From assembly GCA_035911095.1 (NCBI GenBank), contig JAMHWF010000109.1, forward strand, positions 50,696-114,695: a stretch of 64,000 nucleotides of DNA, written 5' to 3'. Source of the DNA: JAMHWF01 sp035911095. Its GTDB lineage: Bacteria > Pseudomonadota > Gammaproteobacteria > Burkholderiales > Burkholderiaceae_C. The notes under the pieces are model-generated. The model was given only the letters and a program-made list of their open reading frames with translations, was not told where the DNA came from and searched no databases. Position numbers and translations under genes: made by a program. The stretch's first letter is position 1, and each line of letters opens with the position of its first letter. Of this stretch, positions 16,680 through 25,308 are shown piece by piece.

Positions 16680-18980
16680 ATGCTCTACCTCGGCAACGGC
16701 ATGCGGCAGGTCAAGGTCGGCGACGACCGGGCGCTGGCGGTCTTCCCCGACTTCGGCGACCCGAGCCAGTTCTACTACCTGCCCAACTTCCCGCAGATCG
16801 CGCGCATGGAAGACGGCACGCCGGCGATCCGGCTGCTCGTCTTCCGCGAAGACCTGGAGACGATCGACGACGACGACCCGGAGGCCGTTGCCTTCCTGAG
16901 CCTCGATGTCGACCTGGCCTGGCCGCCCGAGGTGATCGAGGAGGCCGCGAGCCGCCTGCGCCTCGAGGACCGGCTCGACGGCAAGCCGCGCCTGACGCCG
17001 ATCTTCTTCAGCAGCGGCTCGGTCAAGCTGATGCTGCTCGACGCGGCCTCGCCCGACGGCGGCACCCCGTCCGCGGGCGGCGCGGCGGCGGCGGCGCGCA
17101 GCGAGTTCGTCACCCAGATCATGGGCGCCGGATCGCCATCGCTCTACGGCGACAACCGGGCGATCTTCCAGGCCTCGCTGAGCAAGAAGGGCGCCGCGGC
17201 GCTCGAAGGCGCGCTCGAAGGCGTGACGCCGATCGGCGTCGTCTACACGCTGAGCTTCGCCGGCCTGCAGCCGGCCTTCAACGTGAAGGCGCACGTCGAG
17301 TGGCAGAAGCTGATGGACCACTGGAGCGAGCGCGAGAGCGCCGACTTCCTGTTCTACGAAAGCGACATCCAGAAGACGATCGACAAGCTGGTCGAGGAGA
17401 AGGCGATCACGATCGAGGTGACGGTCGAAGGCACCGGCGCCGCGGCGATGGACGCCGAGCGCGAGCAGGCGATGACGGCGGTGCGCCAGCTGGTCTTCGA
17501 GAAGTTCTTCGAGGCGACCTTCAAGCGCGAGACGGCGGCCGGCGACAGCACTGCCGACGACATCGTCGACACGCTGACCCACATCCACCAGAACGCGCTG
17601 ACGCTCGGCATGGGCTACACCTACCGGCGCAAGGAAGTGAAGGTCGAGGAGCTGCGCACGCTCGACCTCGACTGGACGGCGCGTCGCGCGATCGAACGCA
17701 CGATCTATCCGCAGGCGCACATGCACAACCTGGTCAGCGGCGCCGGCGTCACGCGCCAGCAGCTGGTGACCGTCGTCGACGGCGCCGACGCGCAGTGGAA
17801 GGTGCAGCCGTTCCAGGTGCTTGCCGCGGCCGCCTGGGAGCCCGACGGCATCGCCGGCGTGACGGTGGACATCGAATACGACGACGCCGACAGCGGCGCG
17901 ACGCGCGCGATGAGCGTCTTCCTCGACAAGGCGCACGCCAGCCAGACCCGGCGCGACTGGATGGACCGCACCAGCGGCAACCGCCTGCGCTACCGCTACG
18001 AGGTGGTCTTCGCCGACGGCGGCGTGCCGGGCCCGCGGCCCAAGGTTGACTCGGGGCCGGAGTGGCTCGACCACGAAGGCGCGATGCTGACGGTCAACCC
18101 GCGCGCGCTCTACGACCTGCACGAGCTCGAGGTGGCGGCGGTGCCGAAGTTTCCGTTCGACCGCTGGCCCGCGGTGCAGGCCGTGCTGCGCTACCGCGCC
18201 GACGACGGCAGCTTCGAGCATGTCGACGACGGGGTGCTGACCGAGGCCGCCGATGCGCGCAGCTTCAAGAGCCGCTTCCGCGTCGACCGCGGCGTGCCCG
18301 GGCGGCGCGAGCTGCGCCTGGTCTATGTCGGCGCCCGTGGCGAGAGGGTCGAGACGCCCTGGATGCCGATGGCGCAGGACCAGTGGATCGTCGACGACCC
18401 GCACCCGAACAAGCTGACGGTGCGCGCGGTGGTCGCCGGCGACCGGGCCAACATCGCGAACCTGCTGGTCGACCTGGAGTACGAGGACGACGAGAACGGC
18501 ATCCACGAGGTCGGCGACCTCTCGTTCACAGCCGACACGCTGGCACAGCCGCTGTCCTGGACGGTCAACCTCGCCGACCCCGAGCAGCGGCGCTACCGCT
18601 ACCGCATGACGCTGGTGACCAAGGCGGGCGACTTCGTGCAGACCGGCTGGATCGGCACCGATGCGCCGACGCTGCCGGTCGGTGAGGTCTACGTGCGGCG
18701 CCTGACGGTCGAGGTGGTGACCGGCAGCTTCGCGCCCGAGGTGGAGGCGGTCGAGGTGACGCTCGCCTACCGCGACGACGCGACCGACACCCACGACGTG
18801 CGGACCTTCCGCCTGGGTCCCGACGCCCGCGTCGAGTGGCTGCTCAACCTGAAGGACGCGAGCAAGCGCGACTACGAGATGACGACGGTCTGGATCCGCC
18901 GCGATGGCTTCAACCCGAAGCTGGGCCCGGTGACGCGCAGCGACAGCTTCGTCGTCGTGCCCGGCACGCCGCCGGCCTGA
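16680..18980 (+). CDS. Large Met-Leu-start beta-module family protein (member F), function unknown
   Basis: A 766 aa protein, 22 nt after E with AGGGAGG upstream of its ATG. The N-terminus carries a clear form of the family signature: AVFPDFGDPSQFYYLPNFPQIARMEDGTPAIRLLVF. The central core reads GSPSLYGDNRAIFQASLSKK, followed by VVYTLSFAGLQPAFNVKAHVEW. A helical part with several Lys/Glu-rich repeats precedes VKVEELRTLDLDW and IYPQAHMHNLV near residue 350. About four beta modules fill the rest, each closing with a YRYEVVF/YRMTLVT-like strand. No signal peptide or membrane helix. It resembles I, G and K more than D and E in the SLYG core. Function unknown. Confidence 0.86.
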   Translation: MLYLGNGMRQVKVGDDRALAVFPDFGDPSQFYYLPNFPQIARMEDGTPAIRLLVFREDLETIDDDDPEAVAFLSLDVDLAWPPEVIEEAASRLRLEDRLDGKPRLTPIFFSSGSVKLMLLDAASPDGGTPSAGGAAAAARSEFVTQIMGAGSPSLYGDNRAIFQASLSKKGAAALEGALEGVTPIGVVYTLSFAGLQPAFNVKAHVEWQKLMDHWSERESADFLFYESDIQKTIDKLVEEKAITIEVTVEGTGAAAMDAEREQAMTAVRQLVFEKFFEATFKRETAAGDSTADDIVDTLTHIHQNALTLGMGYTYRRKEVKVEELRTLDLDWTARRAIERTIYPQAHMHNLVSGAGVTRQQLVTVVDGADAQWKVQPFQVLAAAAWEPDGIAGVTVDIEYDDADSGATRAMSVFLDKAHASQTRRDWMDRTSGNRLRYRYEVVFADGGVPGPRPKVDSGPEWLDHEGAMLTVNPRALYDLHELEVAAVPKFPFDRWPAVQAVLRYRADDGSFEHVDDGVLTEAADARSFKSRFRVDRGVPGRRELRLVYVGARGERVETPWMPMAQDQWIVDDPHPNKLTVRAVVAGDRANIANLLVDLEYEDDENGIHEVGDLSFTADTLAQPLSWTVNLADPEQRRYRYRMTLVTKAGDFVQTGWIGTDAPTLPVGEVYVRRLTVEVVTGSFAPEVEAVEVTLAYRDDATDTHDVRTFRLGPDARVEWLLNLKDASKRDYEMTTVWIRRDGFNPKLGPVTRSDSFVVVPGTPPA

Positions 18981-19013
18981 GCGCGCAGGACGGGCTGCGA
19001 AAGGCGCCGCGCC

Positions 19014-21545
19014 ATGCTCGCGCTCGACCGTCCGCTCGGCGTCGTCGCCGACCTGGTGCTGTTCGGCGACCATGCCGACCCGCTGCTGGTCCACTACACC
19101 CCGACCCGGCCGCGCCTCGCGCTGACCGCGCAGGGCGAGCCCGAGATCGCGTTCGTCAAGTTCCGCGCGGCCGATGCGGCGGCGGGCGGTGTCGGGCTGC
19201 TGTCGTTCACCACCGAGCTGGCGGCGAGCGAGGCGCAGCTCGAGGCCGCGCGCCGGCAACTCGAGCGCGACGGCCGCCCCGAGGCGCAGCTGGCGCCGAT
19301 CGCCTGGACCGGCGGCACCGCCGTCTTCGCCGCCGCGCTGCGCGAGGGCGACGGCTTCGTCGAGCAGCTGATCGGCGAGGTGACGCCCGACCTCGTCGGG
19401 TCCCAGCGGGCCTTGTTCTCGCTGAGGCTCGACGAGGACGGAGCCCGCCTCGTCGAGGCGCTGGCGCGGGCCGAGGGGCCGAGCCCGCTGGGCGTGCGCT
19501 ACGAGCTCAGGTATGCCGGGCTGCGGCCGGCCCTGGCGGTGACGATCGAGGCCGACTACCGGCGCGTCTACGACGAGTTCTCGATGGGCTTCGAATTCGG
19601 CGTCGCCTACCAGGGCGTCGGCGTACGAGCCGCGGTCGAGATCGCGACGCAGAAGCTGATCCAGTCCGGCGCGCTACGCATCGAGGTGCAGCAGTTCAGC
19701 GACGCGGCGGAGCTGCGCGCACGCGTCGACGAGGCGGTGCGCTGGCTGCAGGAGCGGCTGCTGGAGGACTTCTTCAAGACCAGCCTGCAGCCGCCGCAGC
19801 GCGAGGGCGACCTGCTGGCGCGCGCGATCGAGGCGGCGGCGAGGCTCGGCGCGGCCTCGCTCAAGGACGCGCTGGCCGATGTGTCGATGGCCGACCGGCT
19901 GGCGCGCGACCTGGGGGTGCCTGTCGGTGCGCTGTCGAGCCTGGCGGGGCTGGGCGGTGGCGGACCCGGAGCGGGTGCCGGTGGCGCCGTTCCCGGCGCG
20001 GGCGGTGCGGCCGGCGCAGGCACTGGAGGCGGCGCCGCTGGCGCAAGCACTGGAGGCGGCGCCGCTGGCGCCGCGGGCAGCTCGACCTCGACCTTCGCGT
20101 TGAAGCTGCAGTTCAGCCTGCGCGACATCCACCAGGAGGAACTGAAGACCCTGCGCTTCGACTGGACCGAGGCGCGGGCCGAGACCCGCACCGCGGCGCC
20201 GCAGGGCCTGCTGGACGGCCTGGGCCCGCGGCTGCGCGTCGTCGAGGCGAGCGATGCCGGCGCCTATTGGGAGAAGCTCGACATCAACGTGCATGCGCTC
20301 GGCGACTTCGCGGCGCTCGGCGTCGAACGCCTCGTCGTGCAGCTCGCGTTCCCGGATGAGCAGCAGCCGTCCGCACAGCAGGCGCTGCGCTTCGAGCGGG
20401 CCGACGCCGCGACACCGCAGCGCTTCGCGGCCTGGACGGACGGCCGCGCGCCGGTCTACCGCCTGCGCCACGAGGTGCACTTCACCGACGGCGGCGCCTG
20501 GCCCGGGCCGCCGGTCTACGCCGGGGCCTGGCGCAGCGAGCGTTCGCTGGAGCCGGGCCTGCATCCGCTGGCCGAGGTGCCGCGGCTCGAGATCGAGGTC
20601 GCGCCCGGCGGCCTCTCGTTCGACGAGACGCCGCAGGTCTCGGTGGACCTGCGCGTCGACGGCGAGCCGGCGCAGACGCTGCTGCTGAGCGCGCAGGCGC
20701 CGAAGCAGGTGTTTCGCAGGCGCCTTGCGGCCGCGGCCGCCACGGCCGGCCGCGCCGACGGCGCTGGCGCTGGCGCTGCGGGAGCGGGGACGGGCGTCGA
20801 CCCGGCGGCGGTGGCGCCGCCCGGCGGGAGTGGCAGCGGGCCGGCGACAGCCGCATCGCCCCGCCGCCCGCTCGTCGAGGCCCGTTGCACCTGGTTCCTG
20901 GCCGAAGGCCCGCGGCTCGCGGGCGATTGGCAGGCGGTCGAGGGCACGGCCCTGCTGGTGCCCGGGCCCTGGCGCAGCACGCGCACGCTGCGCCTGGTGC
21001 CGCTGCTGCCGGTCGATGCGCTCGAGGCGCTGGTGACGCTGCGTGTCGAGGACGGCGCGCGCAGCCACAGCGAGGAACTGCGCTTCGAGCCCGGCGACCG
21101 GCGCGCGCGCAGTGTGGCGATCCGCTGCCTGTCCGAACCCGCGCCGCCGGTGATCGCCGACTGGCTCGTGGTGCGCGCCGACGGCAGCACCTTCGTTGCC
21201 GAACCGGTCGAGACGACCGAGCCGGTGCTCGTCGTGCGCGACCGCGACGGGTCGCAGCGCCAGGTGACGGTGCGCCTGCTCGCCGGGCCCGACCTGCATG
21301 CGCACGGGCTGATCGCGGTGCAGGTCGAACTGCTCGACGGGCGCGACGACACGGTGCTCGACCAACTGGTCTTCACCGGGTCGCAGCGCGGCCCGGGCCA
21401 ACTGCTGGTGCCGCTCGACGACGGCGCGCTGCCGGCACGGGTGCGCGTCACGCGCTATGCGCTCGACGGCGCCTCGGCAGTGGCGGCGCCGGTGGTGATG
21501 ACGGGCAGCGAATGGCTGGTGCCGGCGGTGGCGCCGATCGCCTAG
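19014..21545 (+). CDS. Large Met-Leu-start beta-module family protein (member G), function unknown
   Basis: An 843 aa protein, last of the rightward operon, 33 nt after F. It begins MLALDRPLGVVADLVLFGDH and continues ADPLLVHYTPTRPRLALTAQGEPEIAFVKF, a diverged form of the family signature most like member J. The core PDLVGSQRALFSLRLDEDG is followed by VRYELRYAGLRPALAVTIEADYRRVYDEF, then a helical part. A Gly/Ala linker from about residue 315 to 360 contains two exact-length 27-bp DNA repeats. After the linker the segment LRDIHQEELKTLRFDW...APQGLL matches the P-Q-G-x-L segment of the family. About four beta modules follow, with a second Ala/Gly/Pro linker between two of them. The stop codon overlaps the stop of a leftward remnant. 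Function unknown. Confidence 0.85.
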   Translation: MLALDRPLGVVADLVLFGDHADPLLVHYTPTRPRLALTAQGEPEIAFVKFRAADAAAGGVGLLSFTTELAASEAQLEAARRQLERDGRPEAQLAPIAWTGGTAVFAAALREGDGFVEQLIGEVTPDLVGSQRALFSLRLDEDGARLVEALARAEGPSPLGVRYELRYAGLRPALAVTIEADYRRVYDEFSMGFEFGVAYQGVGVRAAVEIATQKLIQSGALRIEVQQFSDAAELRARVDEAVRWLQERLLEDFFKTSLQPPQREGDLLARAIEAAARLGAASLKDALADVSMADRLARDLGVPVGALSSLAGLGGGGPGAGAGGAVPGAGGAAGAGTGGGAAGASTGGGAAGAAGSSTSTFALKLQFSLRDIHQEELKTLRFDWTEARAETRTAAPQGLLDGLGPRLRVVEASDAGAYWEKLDINVHALGDFAALGVERLVVQLAFPDEQQPSAQQALRFERADAATPQRFAAWTDGRAPVYRLRHEVHFTDGGAWPGPPVYAGAWRSERSLEPGLHPLAEVPRLEIEVAPGGLSFDETPQVSVDLRVDGEPAQTLLLSAQAPKQVFRRRLAAAAATAGRADGAGAGAAGAGTGVDPAAVAPPGGSGSGPATAASPRRPLVEARCTWFLAEGPRLAGDWQAVEGTALLVPGPWRSTRTLRLVPLLPVDALEALVTLRVEDGARSHSEELRFEPGDRRARSVAIRCLSEPAPPVIADWLVVRADGSTFVAEPVETTEPVLVVRDRDGSQRQVTVRLLAGPDLHAHGLIAVQVELLDGRDDTVLDQLVFTGSQRGPGQLLVPLDDGALPARVRVTRYALDGASAVAAPVVMTGSEWLVPAVAPIA
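20016..20069 (+). repeat. Two tandem 27-bp repeats in the Gly/Ala linker of member G
   Basis: Two adjacent 27-bp units (20016-20042 and 20043-20069) differ at one base and encode A-G/S-T-G-G-G-A-A-G. They lie in a flexible linker, so unit number could change by slippage without breaking the frame. Confidence 0.8.
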
Positions 21546-21800
21546 TGCAGCGGCGCCGCCAGCACGTCGAAAGGCTGCCCGGGATCGGCCTGCACTTTGA
21601 GCATGACCTGTCCTCCGCCAGGCGCAGCTTGCCGCCCGTCCGGGTTGGCCGAGATGACCGATCGGCCGGAGGCCGCCCCGGCAATGCCAGCTCCACGGAC
21701 CAGTCGGCGATGCGCGCGTTGCGGCCCGCGACGAAGGCGACGAGCGACTGCGCGTTCTTCTCGACCTGGACCGGAAGCACCTGCTGCCGCGGCCGGGGGC
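21542..21800 (-). pseudogene. Frameshifted C-terminal remnant of an unrecognised gene
   Basis: On the minus strand two frames look coding in turn. Upstream frame: VLPVQVEKNAQSLVAFVAG then NARIADWSVELALPG. Downstream frame: GRSVISANPDG then QVMLKVQADPGQPFDVLAA, ending PLH at a TAG that shares bases with the stop of gene G. The switch falls at a G4 run (21676-21679), as if one base were gained or lost. No start codon or ribosome site is evident upstream, where the hemerythrin-like gene ends at 21849. It could be a degraded gene end or chance; the amino-acid composition is more protein-like than the Arg-rich shadow frames common here. Confidence 0.35.
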
Positions 21801-21848
21801 CGCCAGCAGGTCGCCGCCCGTCGGGGCGAGCCGGGCCCGTCGGCCGGT

Positions 21849-22400
21849 TCACTCGACCGGGCCGAGGCCGCGCCGCGCGCGCATCGCGTGGCCCAGGCGC
21901 TCGATCTGCGTGCTGCAGATCAGCCGGGCCGCCATCGGCAGCAGTTCGCGCTCCTCGCGGGCGAGATGCCGCTCGCACAGGTCGACCAGGGCCTCGACGT
22001 CGTCGGCCGCGAGCGCGTGCGCGGCACCGTCGCGCACGTGCCCGAGCGCAGGGCGCAGGCGACGCCAGTACCGTTCGAGCATGCGGTGCTCGGCCGTCAG
22101 CCGGGCCGTCAACTGGCGCACGCAGACCGCGTCGGAGCCAGCCATCGCCTCGATCACGGCAGGAAACAGGTCCTGTTCCTCGTCGGCGTGATGCTCGGCC
22201 GCCGCGCTGTCGAAACAGCGCATGACGTCCGCCGCCATGGCCCGGGCCGCGCCGTCGGCGCCGTGTCGCGCCAGGTGAGCCTCGAGCCGGCGCAGCGCCG
22301 CGCACTGCTGCCCGATCTGGCCGTGGCAAGCGGAGATCAGGTCGAGCGGCCGCTCGAAGCCGGCCGCGGGGGCGTGCTCGCCGTGGACGCTGACACTCAC
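21849..22400 (-). CDS. Hemerythrin HHE-domain protein
   Basis: A 183 aa four-helix protein expected to bind a di-iron centre and so to sense or carry O2, NO or iron in the cytosol. Iron-ligand type residues are visible in each helix: His in ISACHGQIG, HHADEEQDLFP, LTAEHRMLERYW and CERHLAREERELLP. Start is GTG at 22400 with GAGG about 6 nt upstream; no in-frame ATG is nearby. It is divergent from the metallophosphoesterase gene, with a 75-nt gap that holds a perfect 15-bp palindrome. An N-terminal tail of about 15 residues precedes the first helix. Family assignment is good, the physiological ligand is unknown. Confidence 0.85.
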   Translation of the reverse strand: MSVSVHGEHAPAAGFERPLDLISACHGQIGQQCAALRRLEAHLARHGADGAARAMAADVMRCFDSAAAEHHADEEQDLFPAVIEAMAGSDAVCVRQLTARLTAEHRMLERYWRRLRPALGHVRDGAAHALAADDVEALVDLCERHLAREERELLPMAARLICSTQIERLGHAMRARRGLGPVE

Positions 22401-22434
22401 GATCGCCTCGTCATGGTTCCCGGTTGAGCTTGTA

Positions 22435-22449
22435 TATCACGCCGTGATA
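22435..22449. promoter_or_regulatory. Perfect palindrome TATCACGCCGTGATA, likely operator
   Basis: A 7-1-7 palindrome in the AT-richer gap between the divergent hemerythrin-like and metallophosphoesterase genes, 35 nt from one start and 26 nt from the other. It could bind a dimeric regulator acting on both genes; the regulator is not identifiable. Confidence 0.5.
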
Positions 22450-22475
22450 GGCTAGGCAAGGCGCGCGAGGTTCTC

Positions 22476-23237
22476 ATGAAGCTCAACATCCTGTCCGACC
22501 TGCACATGGGCTACAGCGCGCTTGAGACGCCGCTGAACGATGCCGACGTGGTCGTGCTGGCGGGCGACATCGGGCCGCCGCGGCAGGCGGTGCAGTGGGC
22601 GATGCGGCTGGCCAGGCCGGTGGTCTACGTGCTCGGCAACCACGAGTTCTACGGCAGCAGCATCGACGGCACGATGGCCGAGACGAAGGCGCTGTGCGCC
22701 GGCACGCAGGTGCACGTGCTCGACAACGACGAGGTGGTCATCGACGGCGTGCGCTTCATCGGCAGCACGCTGTGGACCGACTTCCGGCTCTTCGGTGCAG
22801 GCCCCGAGCGGGACGCCACGACCGCCGAGGCGCAGCGCTTCCTGCGCGACTTCAGCCGCATCCGCACCCGCGAGGCGGCGCAGGCGCCGTTCACGCCCGC
22901 CGATTCCGAGGCCTTGTTCGATCGGAATGCCGCGTGGCTCGACCGCCGCCTTGATACCCCGCATGCCGGGCCGACGGTCGTCGTGACGCACCACGCGCCG
23001 TCCCGGCAAAGCATCCACCCGCGGTTCGCCGGCTCGCTGCTGAACGCCTGCTTCGTGTCGGATGCCGAGCATCTGCTGCGCGCCGAGCGGACCCGGTGGT
23101 GGATCCACGGCCACACGCACGACAGCTTCGACTACACGGTCCGGGGCACGCGGGTGATCTGCAACCCGCGCGGCTACGCGAAGGGCGGCGTGAACGAGAA
23201 CGCCCGCTTCGACCCGGACTTCACGGTCGAGGTCTGA
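22476..23237 (+). CDS. Calcineurin-like metallophosphoesterase
   Basis: A 253 aa cytosolic phosphoesterase with the full set of di-metal motifs in order: D-x-H in LSDLHMG (residues about 6-12), GDIG near residue 30, GNHEFY near residue 55, THHAP near residue 172 and HGHTHDS near residue 210. Start ATG at 22476 has GAGG at the right distance. The C-terminus CNPRGYAKGGVNENARFDP is typical of a subgroup often annotated only as metallophosphoesterase. Substrate (phosphoprotein, cyclic nucleotide or other) cannot be read. It is divergent from the hemerythrin-like gene and may share its operator. Confidence 0.92.
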   Translation: MKLNILSDLHMGYSALETPLNDADVVVLAGDIGPPRQAVQWAMRLARPVVYVLGNHEFYGSSIDGTMAETKALCAGTQVHVLDNDEVVIDGVRFIGSTLWTDFRLFGAGPERDATTAEAQRFLRDFSRIRTREAAQAPFTPADSEALFDRNAAWLDRRLDTPHAGPTVVVTHHAPSRQSIHPRFAGSLLNACFVSDAEHLLRAERTRWWIHGHTHDSFDYTVRGTRVICNPRGYAKGGVNENARFDPDFTVEV

Positions 23238-23243
23238 GGCGTC

Positions 23244-23263
23244 CTGCCGCCCCCTTCCGGCAG
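23244..23263 (+). terminator. Stem-loop after the metallophosphoesterase gene
   Basis: CTGCCG (23244-23249) pairs with CGGCAG (23258-23263) across an 8-nt C-rich loop, 6 nt after the stop codon. No T-run follows. The 11-mer CTTCCGGCAGA, which includes the right arm, recurs at 23307-23317. Confidence 0.35.
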
Positions 23264-23382
23264 ACAGGGTCCCCGAACGCACCCCAGCCCCGCGAGGGCA
23301 CAGCGACTTCCGGCAGAAGGCGGGAATGCCGCGCCGGGTCAGCGCATCCAACGGCGCAGGAACCCAGGCGACGGGAGGCGAC

Positions 23383-23523
23383 ATGAGCACACACCAGACC
23401 CATACCTGCGCGTGCGAGCGGCCCGCGCGTGGCGGGGACGCGCGCCGCCTTCGCTCGCCCTCCGACCTGGCGACCGCGCTGCGGGAACGCCGCGAGAGCC
23501 GGCTCCATCGAACGACGAACTGA
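23383..23523 (+). CDS. Small Cys-containing protein ahead of the ECF sigma gene
   Basis: A 46-codon frame preceded by a good ribosome site (GGGAGG, 5 nt before ATG) and ending 8 nt before the sigma factor start. The product has a short HTCAC motif near the N-terminus and an Arg-rich C-terminal half. The position just ahead of an ECF sigma factor and the ribosome site favour a real gene, perhaps a leader peptide or a small redox or metal-responsive partner. The Arg-rich composition also fits a chance frame in GC-rich DNA, so I hold this loosely. Confidence 0.4.
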   Translation: MSTHQTHTCACERPARGGDARRLRSPSDLATALRERRESRLHRTTN

Positions 23524-23531
23524 GGGTCACC

Positions 23532-24251
23532 ATGGACGCAGCACGAATCTCCTCGACGCCACGGCCGGACATCACGTCTTCGACGACCGACGTCGAGCTC
23601 GCACGGCGCGCGGCCGACGGCGACGACTTCGCCTTCGAGGCCATCCTGCGCCGCCACAACCGGCTGCTGTTCCGCACGGCGCGCAGCATCCTGAAGAGCG
23701 ACACCGAAGCCGAGGACGTGCTGCAGGAGGCCTACCTGCGCGCCTGGCGTGCGCTGGCGACGTTCCGCAGCGACGCGAAGCTCTCGACCTGGCTGGTGCG
23801 CATCGTGATCAACGAGGCGCTGGGGCGCCTGCGGCGCGTCGGCGCCCAGGTCATCCCACTGGAGGCCGCGATGGCGTCGAGCGACCCCGAGATGCAGGCG
23901 TCGATGCACGACGCGCCGGACGAGCGGCCCGAGCGCGTCGCGATGCGCGCCCAGGTGCGCCGCCTGATGGAAGCGCGCATCGACAGGCTGCCCGAGGCGT
24001 TCCGCACCGTCTTCGTCCTGCGCGCGGTCGAGGAACTCAGTGTCGAGGAGGTGGCCGTCGCGCTGCAACTGCCCGAAGCCACCGTGCGCACGCGCTACTT
24101 CCGCGCCCGCGGCCTGCTGCGCGAGAGCCTGTCGCGCGACATCGATCTCGCCCTCGGCGATGCCTTCGCCTTCGACGGTGCGCGCTGTGACCGCATCGTC
24201 GCCTGCGTGCTTGCCAGGCTCAGCCAGGACCGGGGCGATCCCAGGCCCTGA
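23532..24251 (+). CDS. ECF-type RNA polymerase sigma factor
   Basis: A 239 aa sigma-70 family extracytoplasmic-function factor. Region 2 is at about residues 20-95 (ELARRAADGDDFAFEAILRRH, then DTEAEDVLQEAYLRAW and STWLVRIVINEAL). Region 4 is at about 150-205 (RLPEAFRTVFVLRAVEELSVEEVA, then LQLPEATVRTRYFRARGLLRE). A 35-residue C-terminal tail with one Cys follows. Start ATG at 23532 has GAGGGT upstream; the frame is open further upstream but lacks a better site. It heads an operon with the ferritin-like and cytochrome genes (24-nt gap), so it probably controls them or responds to the same redox or oxidative signal. No anti-sigma gene is recognisable beside it. Confidence 0.93.
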   Translation: MDAARISSTPRPDITSSTTDVELARRAADGDDFAFEAILRRHNRLLFRTARSILKSDTEAEDVLQEAYLRAWRALATFRSDAKLSTWLVRIVINEALGRLRRVGAQVIPLEAAMASSDPEMQASMHDAPDERPERVAMRAQVRRLMEARIDRLPEAFRTVFVLRAVEELSVEEVAVALQLPEATVRTRYFRARGLLRESLSRDIDLALGDAFAFDGARCDRIVACVLARLSQDRGDPRP

Positions 24252-24275
24252 ACCCCCCACCCACCGGAGATGACC

Positions 24276-24845
24276 ATGTCCTTCCTGCAGATGCCTGACC
24301 CCCGTGCCGCCCGCCGCCTGTTCCTCGGGCGCACGGGCCTGGCGCTTTCGGGCGCTGCCGTCGCCTTGCTCGCCGGCAAGGACGCGCTGGCGGCGCGCGC
24401 CGGCGACTCCGGCGCCGGCGATGCCCAGATCCTCAATACCGCGCTCGGCGCGGAGCTGGAGGCGATCGCGGCCTACCAGCTCGGTGCCGAGAGCAAGCTG
24501 CTGCAGAAGCCGGTGCTCGACCTGGCGCTGGCGTTCCAGGGCCACCACAAGGAGCATGCCGAGCTGCTGGCGAGGACGGTGGAAAAGCTCGGCGGCAAGC
24601 CGGCGGTGGCGAAGGCGCAGTACGACTTCCCGGTCGCGCAGCTGAAGACGCAGGTCGACGTGCTGCGGTTCGCGGCGAGGCTCGAGCAGGGGGCCGTCAG
24701 CGCCTACCTCGGCGCCGTGCCGTTGTTCGGCTCCGGCGACCTGGCGAAGGCCGCGGCCAGCATCCTCGGCGACGAGGCGATGCACTGGGCCGTGCTCCGC
24801 CAGGCGCTGGGCGAAGTGCCGGTGCCCTCGGCCTTCGTGTCGTGA
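24276..24845 (+). CDS. Ferritin-like domain protein with twin-arginine signal
   Basis: A 189 aa exported four-helix protein. The start at 24276 is preferred over the ATG two codons earlier because CCGGAG then lies 6 nt upstream. The signal has RRLFLGRTGLALSGAAVALLAG, a twin-arginine type N-terminus with a hydrophobic core, so a folded metalloprotein is probably sent to the periplasm. Di-metal ligand pattern: Glu in ELEAIAAYQ, His pair in GHHKEHAELL, Glu in LEQGAVSAYL and Glu-x-x-His in DEAMHWAVL. It overlaps the following cytochrome c gene by 4 nt (GTGA), which implies coupled translation and a shared process such as periplasmic peroxide or metal handling. Confidence 0.88.
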   Translation: MSFLQMPDPRAARRLFLGRTGLALSGAAVALLAGKDALAARAGDSGAGDAQILNTALGAELEAIAAYQLGAESKLLQKPVLDLALAFQGHHKEHAELLARTVEKLGGKPAVAKAQYDFPVAQLKTQVDVLRFAARLEQGAVSAYLGAVPLFGSGDLAKAAASILGDEAMHWAVLRQALGEVPVPSAFVS

Positions 24846-25246
24846 AGCGTCGTGCAGCCCTTGCCGGCCTGTTCGCGCCATGGTTGCTCGGGCTTGCGCT
24901 CGCACCGGCATCCGCGCGGGCCGCGCCGGATGCGGCGCGCGGCGAGCAGCTCTACACGCGCTGCCTCGCCTGCCACGCGCTGGCCTACGACCGGGTCGGG
25001 CCGCGGCATTGCGGTCTCTTCGGTCGGCCGGCCGGTGGCGTGCCGGGCTTCGCGTACTCGGCGGCCATGAAGCAGGCCGGGATCGTGTGGAACGACAAGA
25101 CGCTCGACCGCTTTCTCACCAGGCCGCTGGCGATGCTGCCCGGCAGCACGATGACCTACGACGGGGTGCCCGACGCCACGGAGCGGGCCGACCTGATCGC
25201 CTACCTGAAGCGCGCCCAGCAGGCGCCCGAATGCCAGCGTCCCTAG
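24842..25246 (+). CDS. Class I cytochrome c, periplasmic
   Basis: A 134 aa c-type cytochrome. GTG start at 24842 overlaps the stop of the ferritin-like gene. The first 28 residues are a Sec signal (MKRRAALAGLF ... ARAA). A single CLACH haem-binding motif follows at about residue 42, and MLPGSTMTYDG near residue 100 supplies the likely axial Met. The helix ERADLIAYLKRAQQ closes the fold, as in cytochrome c2/c550 proteins. It probably donates electrons to the di-haem protein encoded 62 nt downstream. Confidence 0.92.
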   Translation: MKRRAALAGLFAPWLLGLALAPASARAAPDAARGEQLYTRCLACHALAYDRVGPRHCGLFGRPAGGVPGFAYSAAMKQAGIVWNDKTLDRFLTRPLAMLPGSTMTYDGVPDATERADLIAYLKRAQQAPECQRP

Positions 25247-25308
25247 CCGGCATGAACCCGTCGCGACGGCGCCGTGGCGCGCCGCCTCTCGCCTCGAAGG
25301 ACACGAAC

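Noticed and set aside
16467..19259. A 930-codon minus-strand frame
   Set aside because: Antisense to member F, whose family motifs are clear; the minus-strand product is Arg/Leu/Ala-rich without domains.
22452..24911. An 819-codon minus-strand frame across the phosphoesterase, sigma and ferritin-like genes
   Set aside because: All three plus-strand genes have complete motif sets; the minus-strand frame has none.
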